Assembly (NCBI RefSeq): GCF_010389155.1
Contig: NC_057769.1
Location: forward strand, 1,240,001 to 1,304,000
Reading direction: 5' to 3'
Origin: Erigeron canadensis
Taxonomy: Eukaryota; Streptophyta; Magnoliopsida; Asterales; Asteraceae
Length of the DNA stretch: 64,000 bases
Below are positions 26,014 through 37,250 of this stretch, piece after piece. Made by a program: the position numbers and the translations under genes. The notes under the pieces were generated by a model. It searched no databases. It was not told where the DNA came from and was given only the letters and a program-made list of their open reading frames with translations. Numbering within the stretch: position 1 is the stretch's first letter; every line of letters begins with the position of its first letter.

Positions 26014-27554
26014 TTTTGGAAAAATATTGTTATGTGGTTTTAAGCTTTTTGTTATATTAAGAGAAAGATATAATGCATGGGCTGTGGAAGGGGAGACTAT
26101 TGCAGTTTATATACGCCAAATGCGCATAAATTATGGTTTTTGATATTGTATATATATTTTATTAGCAATCTAAGTTTTTAAATAATATAGTCTTAAATAT
26201 ACAAAATGAATTAAGTAACATGATTTGGATCAATAGTAAATACCCTGTTCTTTGAAATCAGAGTTTAGAGGTTAGATCCTCATTCCATCCAAAAGGTCAG
26301 AAGTCCTTTTCTATCATTTAAGTAGAACTTGAAAGCAGTCTCTATATCTAGGTAGAGGTAAAGTCTATCTACATATTAACTCTCCACACACCGTTGAATT
26401 ATTCGGACCTAAAATCCTTATAAGATGGCACTGCAGTTCTTTTTCTTTTTTTAAATATGGAAAATGATACAGTGGTATATTTATAATTTTAATTTATGTG
26501 TATAACTTATCTTGTTATATATTATTCAAGGGTATATGATGATGATGACACTACTCCAGCTCTTAATGAGATTTGTTAAGATTAACTCGATGACACAACT
26601 CCACTTCTCTTCGTTTATCTCATGTTATTTGACTTTGATATTACGTGTTATCCCCTTCTTTATACGTACAAAGAGATGGCTATGCATGATAATAATGTGG
26701 GGAAAAAAGATATAGTATGTTATTGAATACACAATATTTTAAATTTATTACATTGGTTTATTTTATCATAAAATGGACTATTATACACTAAAATAAAAGT
26801 TTTGGTCGTTAATTGTTAGTAATTGCTCGTTAATCCGAGTCATCGCTAGAGGCGTAGAGCATGGGGTTAGAGGGGTCGTCTGACCTCCTGACCTTTCTTA
26901 ATTTTGTATTAATATAAAACTTATAGTTATTTTAAGATTTTTTTAAATATCTATATAACTTACAAAAAAAAAAGTTTTAGTAGTTATCATAGAAAAAGTC
27001 CCAGAAAAAAATTGTACATACTAAACTTTATTCTTATCTATAATCCTTATAAAGCAAAGTAGATTAATAAATCAAAATGCCCGTAATTACTTTTTTCAAT
27101 ATTTTTCCTATTTTTCTTATTTTCTAATCCTAACTATGTGTTTATACATCCTTATAACATATTTCTAAATTGTAACCTTAAACATACCTCCTCCCTAAAC
27201 CTCTATTTTCTCTCGCTAGCTCTGGCATCACCGCCATCATTAACGCCTTTGCGCATGCATAAATCTAGTAAATACGAATACTAACTGTAATCTTTTTAAA
27301 AAAAAAATTATAAAAAAATTATATTTTGTGATTATGGTAAGTTGAGTCAAGCCCAATTTTCAATGGGCCTTTCGGGTCTAACACATATATAAAGAGAAAG
27401 TGTGAAACCCAACTACCAAGTCAAGATGTTCGATTCAATTTATAAACCCTTTTTATTTCGTATACAATACAATTATTATTCAACACGCATACGTTATTGA
27501 AACAGGCCAAAGAGAACTGTTGTTGCACAAAAAGCTTCAAAATTTACTTAAAGA
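26014..27554. promoter_or_regulatory. Divergent upstream region shared by CBL (-) and centrin (+)
   Basis: About 1.5 kb between two genes transcribed away from each other. It contains a short Helitron (27037-27268). A SINE-like patch with GGTTAGATCCTC lies near 26270. Otherwise it is AT-rich with no gene. Core promoter positions were not assigned. Confidence 0.5.
27037..27268 (+). mobile_element. Non-autonomous Helitron (232 bp) in the centrin promoter
   Basis: It starts TCTATAATCCTTATAAAGC after A and ends CTAG before T. A GCGCATGC palindrome lies about 10 nt upstream of the end. Internal CTCCCTAAACC and CACCGCC motifs resemble the 1090-1406 element. It ends about 285 bp before the centrin ATG. 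Confidence 0.7.
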
Positions 27555-30500
27555 ATGGTGAGTTTTCTGATTTTGTATCTCAAATCTTGTTTATCTTTTC
27601 TGGGTATGTTAGAAGTGTTAATCTTTTTGTGAAATCTTGAATTTTTTATTTTTATCTTAGTTTATTTTATAATATTCCATAAGTAATCATATCTCAAATC
27701 TTGTTTATATTTTCTGGGTATGTTTTTGATCTTTTTGTATAATGTTGAAATTTTGATTGATCATATTTTGCTATATCATATTTGTTATGTTAATTAGGGG
27801 TTATTGCAAGATTTATAGAATTTGGTGTTTTAGGATAAATGGATCAATGCTACTATCTGTTTTTTTTTCTTCTAAATCTGATAATATGGCAATCTAAAGG
27901 GTGTAAACTGTTGTACATGGTGTTTGATAATTTTTTAGGGCTATGGTTAGCAAAATCCTTTTTGTTTAATTGAACTGGGGAAAAAGATAATATTAATATA
28001 ATTAAAAGTTTCAAATTTTCATAAAATTATCATTTGAATTTTGTGTTCCATTTCTTGTCTTGCTAAAAATATGATCAACTGTGCTGGTCAAATGTCAAAC
28101 TTAATCTTGGATGTTGAGGTTTGCAAGATGCAAACAGTAGGAACTAAGGATAAAGTGTTTGCGAAACCATGTGAAAAATTGATAATTTGAGATAACATGA
28201 TTTCCATGAAGCAGATTGACAAATGCTTCTGAAAACAGTCAAACACTATGCAGATTTTCTATAAGTTTTTTTGCAAACGCAATCCCAAATGCCCCTGTGT
28301 GCTTTGCTCAACAGGCTCCTTTTTTCCGTAAATAATCTCCAGAGTCGGAAATAATTGTTTCGGTTGATGACATTAGAAATACTTTGTGTGTGCAATCTAG
28401 TTGCAATATTAAACATAATATAGGGTGTCTATGAAGCTTGAAGCTAAATTGAACTTTAAAAATATAAAGATTCTTCAAAATTGTTTAATGCACAAAACAT
28501 AATCTCATTGGACAAAAAATTTGTTTTATAAAGTAAACTATGTTATTCTTCCATAGATGTCAAGACCGCACACGGTATTGATCTTGCATTATCATTGTTT
28601 ATCTTCTTTTGCCTTAGACTAAATCTAAATAATTTAGTCATATACCTTTAGTTCTGCTCATCATGTAAATTAGATGAGTGTAGTGAAAATATATATTTGA
28701 GGTATGCTTGTATACTTATGTAGCTCTGGCTATTGTTTAGGGTGTCTATGGAGAACAATCCAGGAGAGAGAAGCCCAGAGGACGTCATCATGGGCTAACT
28801 CAGCAGAAAAGGCAAGAGATCAAAGAAGCATTTGAGCTTTTCGATACTGATGGCTCTGGTAGGTTTTTGATCCAAATGTTTATGTTTTTTTCGATTTAAT
28901 AAGATTTGACTTGTGTTGTCTAATGTCTTTTAAATATAGGCACCATTGATGCCAAGGAGTTGAATGTTGCAATGAGGTATGATCCTTATCTAACTGTACT
29001 CTTAGAGGGGACAATATGGATAGGTTGGGTAACTAGTCATTGTAAGTCAGTCGTGCCGTTGTGGTACAGGTCAAAATGGGATAGGTTAGGTAACGGGTTA
29101 AATTGCGTGATTATTTGTGCAGGTCAAGAGTGGAGGTGTTGGGTTGGCTTAAAGACCTTTTTGTCCAATTTCTGTTCTTTATTAATAAAAGGCGTCAAAT
29201 ATGATTATAAAACTAAATTGTAACAATAGTAGTATAGTTCCTCTGATAAGCAATGTAAGAGGTTGGCTGGATGAAAAGTACACTTCAGGTGACTTTCAAC
29301 CCATTTAGACCCTTTTCCTTTGTAATGTAACCTGAAGTGGCCCGTTTAACCTCTTTGTACTACAACTATGTTATGCTATGTACCATCAGTCATCACCGCA
29401 TCACGCTTATAGTTATTAACTTGATTTCATTTCAGGGCCTTGGGTTTTGAGATGACGGAGGAGGTAACATTTAAATCCTCATAATTTTCATTTGGTGTTA
29501 CTGTGTTAGCTTTTCGCATAACAATTCCCTGTACTTTACAGTAATACAGTATGTGATTTGATTCCTAGTAGTTTTCTTTTGGGTAATAGGGGACAATACC
29601 CTGGAGCATTTGTTAATTATATAATAAAGGTCATGTACAAGCCTTAATGAAAAATCCTATGAGAATCAAAACAACCTAGGATATCCCCCAGGATTCAAGA
29701 TCCAAATTAATTAAGCAATGACTCTAACTAGCTAACAATAAAAAACCTCTAGAAGGGCTTTGTAGGGCACTTCTATTGACTGCTGGATATATCATAACAT
29801 GAACTTTGCATACAAATTTCCCCACATATGCGCTTAGAACTACCTATTAAGTGGACTAAGCTTCCCTTCTGGTATCTGCAGAATTCTTTAAATCTAGCGG
29901 AGAGAATCACATCCATAGAAATTCCAACAGTATGGCAGTCACAAGTAAATAGTATTGATTAGCTGTGGCTGTTTTGAATCTACATCCTTGCGTTGTAAAA
30001 CTCTTATTATCTCAAAATTAACCATCTGACTAACCTGCTAACTCAACCGTGAAGTACATTATAAGTTCCTAGACTAAAAACAGCTGCCGTTAAGAAACAC
30101 CATCCCCGAGTTTAAGTATTATAGAACTATTCCAATTGTGGAAAACCCTAGACTATAGTAACTGATTAGCCATAAAGCTTTAGAGGCTATTTTACATTTT
30201 TATTAGACAGCATTTAACGTCATTGTCCTAATGTCCTTTTTAAATTTACTATATAATGTGGCATTCCCCATTAAACAGCAAACTGAGATATACCGGAGGC
30301 CATTACATTAGAACTTGCTTTTTGACATATCTCATATGGTCGAAACATATTGCTCGTGGTCTCATGGGACATCCATATATAGAATTTAGAGGCCTATATA
30401 AATTTCGTAATAGTGACAGTTTTGGTCCATTATATTTTTTAACCGGTTGAATTGATTAGGGTTAAGGAGTCAAATGAGTCGAACAGTTTGAATCTTTTGA

Positions 30501-31305
30501 ACGGGTTAAGGGGATTGAAAGTTGCTGATGTTTATTTTCAAGGCATATAACTTTATAGTCGTTTTGAGCTTACCGGACTTTGTCCTGATTAAAATATGTG
30601 CTCAGTTTTTTGGAGCTACTCTTTTAAGTTTTCATGTATTACACAGTTTACACACTTGTAAATGTTTCTTATTCTTCTTGCTTCTCAGCAAATTAATCAA
30701 ATGATAGCGGATGTAGACAAAGATGGCAGCGGTGCAATTGATTTCGATGAATTTGTTTACATGATGACTGCCAAAATTGGTGAGAGAGACAGCAAACAAG
30801 AGCTCACAAAAGCATTCCAAATCATTGACCATGATAAAAATGTAACCATCCATATTCCGTACCTAGCTACCTGTATAGTTTTTTCATTAGAAACTAATAC
30901 TTGTCTGGTTATTACAGGGGAAGATATCTGTTGAAGACATTAGGAATATTGCTAAAGAGTTGGGTGAGCATTTTACTGATAGGGAGATCCGCGAAATGGT
31001 AGAGGAAGCAGATCGTGATCGTAAGTTTATCGTTTTTCACATTTAGTATGCTACGAGTTAAAGAGGAAAAAAAAAAAGGAAAGATTATGGTGTATTGGTG
31101 TTCTCTTTATAGTTTATACCAGTTACTGTCATAGTCTTAGAATGCCTTGTATTACATCTGTTATATATTCAATGTTTGGCATATGATCTGGTTATCTGTT
31201 AAAACTTAAGATGGCTACAATTTTTTGTATTTGTCAGGTGATGGAGAAGTTAGTGCAGATGAGTTCATGAGAATGATGAAGATGACTTCGTATGGATATA
31301 ATTAG
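27555..31305 (+). CDS. CML20-like: Centrin (caltractin), EF-hand calcium sensor, copy 1
   Basis: Seven coding exons: 27555-27557, 28741-28858, 28940-28976, 29436-29463, 30689-30841, 30918-31020, 31238-31305; 169 aa. Exon 1 contributes only the ATG, followed directly by a strong donor (ATG|GTGAGT) and a 1.18-kb first intron. There are four EF-hand loops: D36-E47 (DTDGSGTIDAKE), D72-E83 ([12 protein letters not shown]), D109-D120 (DHDKNGKISVED) and D145-E156 ([12 protein letters not shown]). Loops 1, 2 and 4 have all calcium ligands; loop 3 ends in Asp instead of Glu. The basic N-terminus ([12 protein letters not shown]) and ending SYGYN are typical of plant centrins (Arabidopsis CML19/20). Known roles of plant centrins: nucleotide excision repair with RAD4, the TREX-2/THP1 nuclear-pore complex, and microtubule-associated functions. 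Tandem relative at 37251. Confidence 0.97.
28990..29350. mobile_element. Degenerate MITE in centrin-1 intron 3
   Basis: AGAGGGGACAATATGGATAGG near the left and GAAGTGGCCCGTTTAACCTC near the right look like decayed inverted ends of the TAGAGGTGGCAA family. The inside has GGTCAAAATGGG and the inverse CAACCCATTTAGACCC. Confidence 0.35.
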
Positions 31306-32133
31306 GTTACTTTTGAGCAGTTCAGGCATTGATGAGTCGGCTTTTCCTTTTATCCTATGGCTTGTACAATCTATTATATATATGGTAAATTATGGATCAT
31401 CTGTATTCATCTTGTTGTTTTAGAAATATTGACCTATACGTTGCTACCCTAGCTTTGAAATGAATATTTGTTGAAGGTAAAAGATTAAAGACTGTTTTTT
31501 TATTTATGAGACTTGACTGTGACATATTTTTGTATTCATTTCACCCGCTTGATTCCTGGCCGGCCTTAGATCGGTTAGCCTCAATTCTAAGCCTGGGTTG
31601 CACAAGCCATGCCCGTATAAACTGTTAGAGCTAAGCTCAGCAGCTAATGAAATTAGGGGAATGTAATCATGCAGAGATTGAGGACGGATTTATTTAGACT
31701 ATTTATGATAAACCATCTAGGTACCCAACTTTTAGGTTTTTTTTTGAAGATGGTTCAATTCAAGATTAGCCAGCTGAAGTATATATACGGTTATTCTAAT
31801 TATAGGACTGCATAATGTCGTTTCAAACGTGAAAAAATCGTCAAACTGTCTTTCGCAAAACCTATAAAAAAAGAAACTAAATTATTGTTTGAAAAGAAAA
31901 GAAAACTGTAATGTCATATGATTGTCATCTCTTTGAAATTTTATATTGATCATTTCAAATTTACTTTTGATGCAAAAAAAAAGTTGACCAAGTTTATCAC
32001 CACTTTTTTAATCTTTAGTACTCTTGTGACTAACGGAATCTAACATTACTTAACAGTTGACTAACGGAGGTCCAAACTATACTTTATAACAAACTTTCAA
32101 ATCTTGAAGTTGAACACACACTCATCATTCACA

Positions 32134-32700
32134 ATGACAAACACCATCCTCAATTTCATCTCCAATTTTGAGAAATATCTCCTCTCATCGACCACATTCT
32201 GGCCGTTGCTCTCCACGGCCGCAATCGCTGGCGCTATCTCGTCTATCTACTCAACACAACGATACGCCAACTCCAATATATACACTTTCTCAACCATTGC
32301 AGTTATCCTTCACATGGTCATATTTTTCTCCAACTCTGAGAACCTCAAAACCACATTTGCCGCCTTCTATCATGGGTCCGCGATGAAATGGGCCCTACGA
32401 CTAACGGCTTTGAACATTTGTTACACGCTACATTATGTTCCTGATGAGCAATCTTTTCCGGGTTTGGTTTTTGTGATATGTGTTTGGATAGATGGTGTGT
32501 CGATTTCTAGGATTATTAGGCCAGAAAACGATTTATGGATGACAAATGCGATTTTTATGGCGATTGTTAGCAGAAGTAATGAGTTGTATGGGTTTACGCT
32601 CAACTACTGGTTAGTTATGTTGTTCTGCTATCCGTTGATTCATATTCAAATTCGGCTTGATGGTTACAATAATGAAGAAACAAAGGAGAAACAAGGATGA
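32134..32700 (+). CDS. Intronless multi-pass membrane protein, family not recognised
   Basis: Starts at the first ATG (32134); 188 aa. The reading frame also runs a few codons upstream but without an ATG. Five or more hydrophobic stretches are visible: around residues 22-40 (FWPLLSTAAIAGAISSIY), 49-65 (TFSTIAVILHMVIFF), 86-100, 115-131 (GLVFVICVWIDGVSI) and 158-175 (YWLVMLFCYPLIHIQI). It has a short charged tail (EETKEKQG) and no signal for plastid targeting. Codon use is coding-like in the first half (C-rich third positions) and the frame is long for AT-rich DNA. I do not recognise a family. It lies 830 bp after the first centrin, in the same direction. No internal introns or stops. Confidence 0.65.
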   Translation: MTNTILNFISNFEKYLLSSTTFWPLLSTAAIAGAISSIYSTQRYANSNIYTFSTIAVILHMVIFFSNSENLKTTFAAFYHGSAMKWALRLTALNICYTLHYVPDEQSFPGLVFVICVWIDGVSISRIIRPENDLWMTNAIFMAIVSRSNELYGFTLNYWLVMLFCYPLIHIQIRLDGYNNEETKEKQG

Positions 32701-34005
32701 AAGTTTAAAAAAGAAAAATTCGTCTTTAAATAAGTGCAAATCATAACCATTGTAGTAATTGTTTTGTTAGATTTTCTATTATTGTCTTTGTAATACAAAT
32801 ATACAATCATTATTTATCTTTAAAGACACAAAAGTGCTATTAAAGTTTTTATTTCTTATGGTTTATATATATCCCAAGCTGATATATAGATGATAAGATC
32901 AAATATTGACTTGACTTTAGAGGTTGCTTTGATTTTTGGTTTGACTTCAACTTAGTTTTTATATATTAGTTGTTGATTTACTAGAATAGCATTCGTAGAT
33001 GGAAGACTTTTTATGATCAGTGCCCATAATCCAATCCGTAGTAATAGAAAACCGGAGGTGAGTTTTTTTCCAAGGTCTTGGTTTCGAGTTTTGGGTTTTT
33101 CATCTCAAATTATTTTCCATGAGAAAAGGGGTTGGAGGTCCAGTAAATTGTTGGTTAAAATCGCTTCCAACATATCTGAATCGAAACTAACTTTACAAAA
33201 AAATTTTAAAAAATGATAGAAAACCGGACTGGGCCAACCGGTCGAGTCAGTCACTCAGTTGGTCTGCACAAACAAACCAGACAAGCAAAGTGGACTATAT
33301 ACGCATAAACCACATACAAGCCATGTCAAGACTTCAGTATGACCGTTGAGCATCAAATGGACCGATTACCAAATGGGCAAGGCAACTTTTGTACATACCA
33401 AAAGTTTAGCTTACACATACAACTTTTGAAATGACCATACAACAATTCAAAAGACTACAAGGACTGTTACAAACAAAATGGCTTTTGACTAATGAACGCG
33501 TGATGCCGTGATGGTATCAAGATCCGACTTCTAATCCAATTGAGCTAACAAAATATCAAAGTATCTTAACACTTTTAAATAACATCCCGTAGATATTTTT
33601 GGGCACTGTGCTATAATTACGATATTGGTCATTTCTCGATTTTCCCATTAAGATCTGTAGTAGTGTTCCAAAACTATATACTAGGAGAGTAACTTGTATA
33701 TAATACAATCTTTTAGAGTTTTAGCAAAACCCAGCCCGACCCGGTGTTGGTTCAAGAAAAAGAAATAAATAAGAGATTTGAATAGAACATCCAAGATGAT
33801 AAAGGAAAGGAAATATAAAAAAAAAAAAAAAAAGTAGAAAAAGATATTCTCGAGTAAGAATTAATAAAAGAGGAAAGAAAAAGAAAGTAAAGGTAAAATT
33901 GAAAAGGAAAAAATAATACTGTAATGAACATGGTTAACCATATTTGGTTATAAAGTTAAAATAATAAGTATTTGAGACGGAGGTTACTTTTTTTTTTTGT
34001 TTCAG
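32701..34005. other. Intergenic, no gene recognised
   Basis: AT-rich, with a poly-A run near 33820 and purine-rich stretches up to 33970. No exons matching the aspartic protease relic that follows, in particular no DTGS-bearing exon, were seen. Confidence 0.5.
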
Positions 34006-34366
34006 ATTCCAATTCAGTTCTATGATTCATCAAACTCATCGACAGCTTCTTTGGTCTCATGTTCAGATCAAACATGTACTTTAGGAACACATTTTTACGA
34101 TTTCAGTTGTTCTCATTCAACTTATCAATGTAGTTACACGGGTCTGTATAGAGATGGTAGTGGAGCATCATGTTATTATGTAGCCGATCAAATCCATTTA
34201 GATACAATTGTTAGGGATTCGGTGTCATCAATTGCTTCAACATCTATTGTATCTAGGTGAGTTATCTATAGATCGATCGTGGTTAATTCATTTAAGATTT
34301 TTGTAACAGCCTATTTGACATGTTAAGTTGTTAAACAGATGTGGCAAGACTCAAACTGGGACTTAA
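34006..34366 (+). pseudogene. Relic of a pepsin-like (A1) aspartic protease gene
   Basis: One exon (34006-34258), with a clean acceptor (TTTTTGTTTCAG) and donor (TAG|GTGAGT), encodes FYDSSNSSTASLVSCSDQTC, then QCSYTGLYRDGSGASCYYVADQIHLDTIV. This is the region after the first catalytic motif in plant aspartic protease-like proteins (family pattern FFDPSSSSTAS, then C-x-Y-x-x-x-YGDGS). After a 78-bp intron the next exon begins CGKTQTGT, corresponding to the family's FGCSTSQTGD, and meets TAA at 34364-34366. Neither catalytic DTG/DSG motif is present. YGDGS has become YRDGS. It is an isolated dead fragment between the two centrin genes. Confidence 0.68.
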
Positions 34367-35475
34367 TTGATATCTTATAGTGTCGTTGATGTGGTATTTG
34401 GGTTTAGTTAGTAGGGATTATCTGTTATTGCGCAACTTTCCACACTTATCGAAGCCACAACAACAATCACCGTAGGCTTGTAGTGTGTATTGTGTAATGA
34501 ATTGCTGCCACCAATCTAACCAGCATTTGCAAGTTTACTTTTGCAATTGTTGTTGATGGATGTTTATCATTACCATTTAATTAAACCAAATCCTCAAATT
34601 GCATGAAAGGTGAAATTGTATTAAAGGATGGTACTTGTTTGTAGTGGGCTACACATTATAAGATCAGATGGATGATTTAGTAATGACCACATTTGAATAA
34701 AACGTTATTAAAACATACCCTTAAAATTATTGAAAACGAAATCGGATTTAGAAGTTAGAACCGGTTTTCTTGAAAATTAGGGCCCATGGAGTCATGAACC
34801 TTTTCCCTCTATATGCATGTAATATTAGATGGGAAAGGAGAATATAAGGTTATCCGACACTTAAGTTTTGGTGTGGAACTCCTTACATACTAATATTTTA
34901 TTATTTATTGTTTATAGAATAAATGTCTGGGGCCCCATGATTTTTATGGTTTAAAAAATTAATATATTAGTGTCCAACATCTAAGTTTAGATACCTAACA
35001 GCTTTATGTTTCTATCCCCATATTAGATATTGACTATGCATGTTTTACCTGTATTCTCGATCATAAACCACCAACCTTGATTAAAAGAAAAAGAAATGAA
35101 ATGGGTGACAACAACAAAGAAAGGTAAATCACAATGTAGTTCATGAGTTGAAGGAATAACTCCTTTTTACACCAACACTTGTAGTTCATGAACTTATACA
35201 TTACAGTTAAGCTGTCACAAATCACAATGTCAAATAACAACCAAACAAAGAGAAGAGAATTATGGCCCCATTTTTTGTTAGCTACAACCCTAAGTAAATT
35301 AAGTTGGTTCTGATACATTGGATTAATTTACCTTACCAATTGATAGAAGGTCAAGTTTTAGAGAATTTGAAGAGTTTTTTTATAAATAAATTTTGGGGTT
35401 ATTGAATAATTGGGAAGGTGAAATGTTAGTATTATTAAATACTAGTATGCCTATATATATATATATATATATATA
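34367..35475. other. Intergenic, no gene recognised
   Basis: Downstream of the protease relic. No further protease exons and no other coding signal were found. It ends in an (AT)n tract at 35450-35475. Confidence 0.45.
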
Positions 35476-36085
35476 CTAGGTCTTTTATCCGCACGATGTG
35501 CGCGTGGTAAGAAAGTTGAAAAAAAAGTAAATATTATAAATATTTTTAATATTAAAAACCTGTATAAAACATAAAAAGAAAATTGTTTCTCACCCATCGA
35601 ATAAGAAAATTACTTGGAATAAAAAAAAGGATAAAAACACAAATTATAGGTTTTCATAAAAAGTTATATGTTTTTGATAAATAAATACTTTCCAAATTTA
35701 AAAATATATGTTAAGTTTATACATGTTTTAGTTTTGGTATGGGTTTTGATTATATTATTTTTTTTAATGTACGTGCTTTAATTTTGATATGGGATTTGAT
35801 TTTGTTATTTTTTCTTATAATTATGTGTATATAAAGTTTTTATTTAGTTTAATGTACTTGTAGGGAATCCTACGTATATCAAAAGTTAAACTTTTATATT
35901 TTTAATTTTGTATTTGTATATTAGTCTTTATTTTAATATTTAAATTCTTTTTACATATATAAATAAGATAAATATTATAAAAACTATGGAGATGACACAT
36001 ATGATGTAATCCTAGGTGGCAATATTTTAAAATAGGTTTAATTTTGAAGATGGCTTTAAAATGCTAGGATTCTTACTCTTTTAAT
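35476..36085 (-). mobile_element. Non-autonomous Helitron (about 610 bp)
   Basis: On the minus strand the 3' end is CTAG before T (at 35476), with the hairpin CGCGCACATCGTGCGG just upstream. The other end reads TATATTAAAAGAGTAAGAATC and merges with a TA microsatellite (36083-36108), so the 5' TC is blurred. It is very AT-rich inside, with no ORF. Confidence 0.68.
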
Positions 36086-36108
36086 ATATATATATATATA
36101 TATATATA

Positions 36109-36442
36109 GGAAAGATTATTTGAGACCAACTAAAAAAAGTCCAAAAAAGGACTATTGATTTTCGTAGCTTACACACCACCACCATCATCTACTACGATAT
36201 ACAAGACTTTTTTGTAAAAACACTAAGACTTTCCAGCGACGGGCCCACAGAAAAATCATGTGTAAGTTACACATGGACATGTGTAAGTTAACTTACACAT
36301 GATTTTCTGGTGGACCGGTCGCCGGAAAGTCTTAGTGTTTTTACAAAAAGTCTTGTATATCGTAGTAAATGATGATGGTGTACAAAAATCAATGGTCCTA
36401 GTTGGTCGTAAAATAAGAGGTGGTCTCAAAATATCTCACCCC
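36109..36442. mobile_element. Hairpin-forming MITE (334 bp) inserted in a TA repeat
   Basis: The two halves are inverted copies over most of their length (arms with GAGACCA, TACGATATACAAGACTTT, AACACTAAGACTTTCC), meeting near 36275 at a short palindrome, GTGTAAGTTAACTTACAC. TA repeats flank both ends, consistent with TA-targeting (Tc1/mariner or Harbinger-like) elements. No ORF. Confidence 0.8.
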
Positions 36443-37250
36443 TATATATATATATATATTTGGTGACAATGTTTTTGTATAGTTAGTTTTTGTTTGATAT
36501 ATGAAATTTCATATTTTCCTCCTTATTCATATTGTGTGAAATACCATGATTATCGGCATTCTTTTTTAATCAACGATAGTTATAAAAATGGTTCTTGGTA
36601 TTCTTTTGAATCAGGTGCAATTATCTATCCCGCGTCACCAATCCAATGGCTATCAAGGTTGGTTAAAGTATTCCCATAAGGGCAAGGATCTAGCGTAACG
36701 TTTTGGTACTTTAGCAAGTTCTCAGGCCAATAAGAATGTGCCACATGTCCACCAATTTTTTGTCAAAAAGTGCCGAAAATGAGCCAAATTCTAAAAAACA
36801 AATGGTTGTCATTAGTATGCATAACAAAATTATGTTTTTCATATTAAATTTTATAACAAAAATAAACTATTTTATGCTCGTTATCGTATAAGTATTTGGT
36901 TAATACGAACTAAGGATTCCGTTAAAAACTTAAACTCGTTATGGAAAATATTGCAACATGTGCGTCAAATTAACAGTCATTATTTCTTTTCTTAGAAATG
37001 AAAATACAAACGTCTAAAAGAGTTGCATAGCAAAAAAGCGAAGTATTATTCTTGAAACACCCACATCTCGAATTTTCATGGATACCATTAATAAGAAGTG
37101 ATAGATATGAAAACAAAGTCAAAAAAGTATATGATGATATAGATAATATTGTGGGTGAATATAAGCCTATCCTTTATACCTCAGTCGGTATATAGCCTAA
37201 ACTAAAGTTAAATAATCTATATAGAAATACAGTTGTCTTCAACAAACTAA
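36443..37250. promoter_or_regulatory. Upstream region of the second centrin
   Basis: A TA tract, then AT-rich DNA without recognised genes. The last 100 bp should include the promoter and 5' UTR of the second centrin. No specific motif is claimed. Confidence 0.4.

Noticed and set aside
28960..29223. Frame continuing from the centrin exon NVAMR.. into the intron
   Set aside because: Intron read-through into a MITE; the correct donor is AATGAG|GTATGA at 28976.
32104..32133. Upstream extension of the membrane protein by ten codons
   Set aside because: The extended frame begins with TTG; the first ATG is at 32134.
36494..36679. Frame with ..SFESGAIIYPASPIQWLSRL, considered as an organelle-derived gene piece
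   Set aside because: I could not match it to accD, ycf or another organelle gene, and the frame is short with no splice support.
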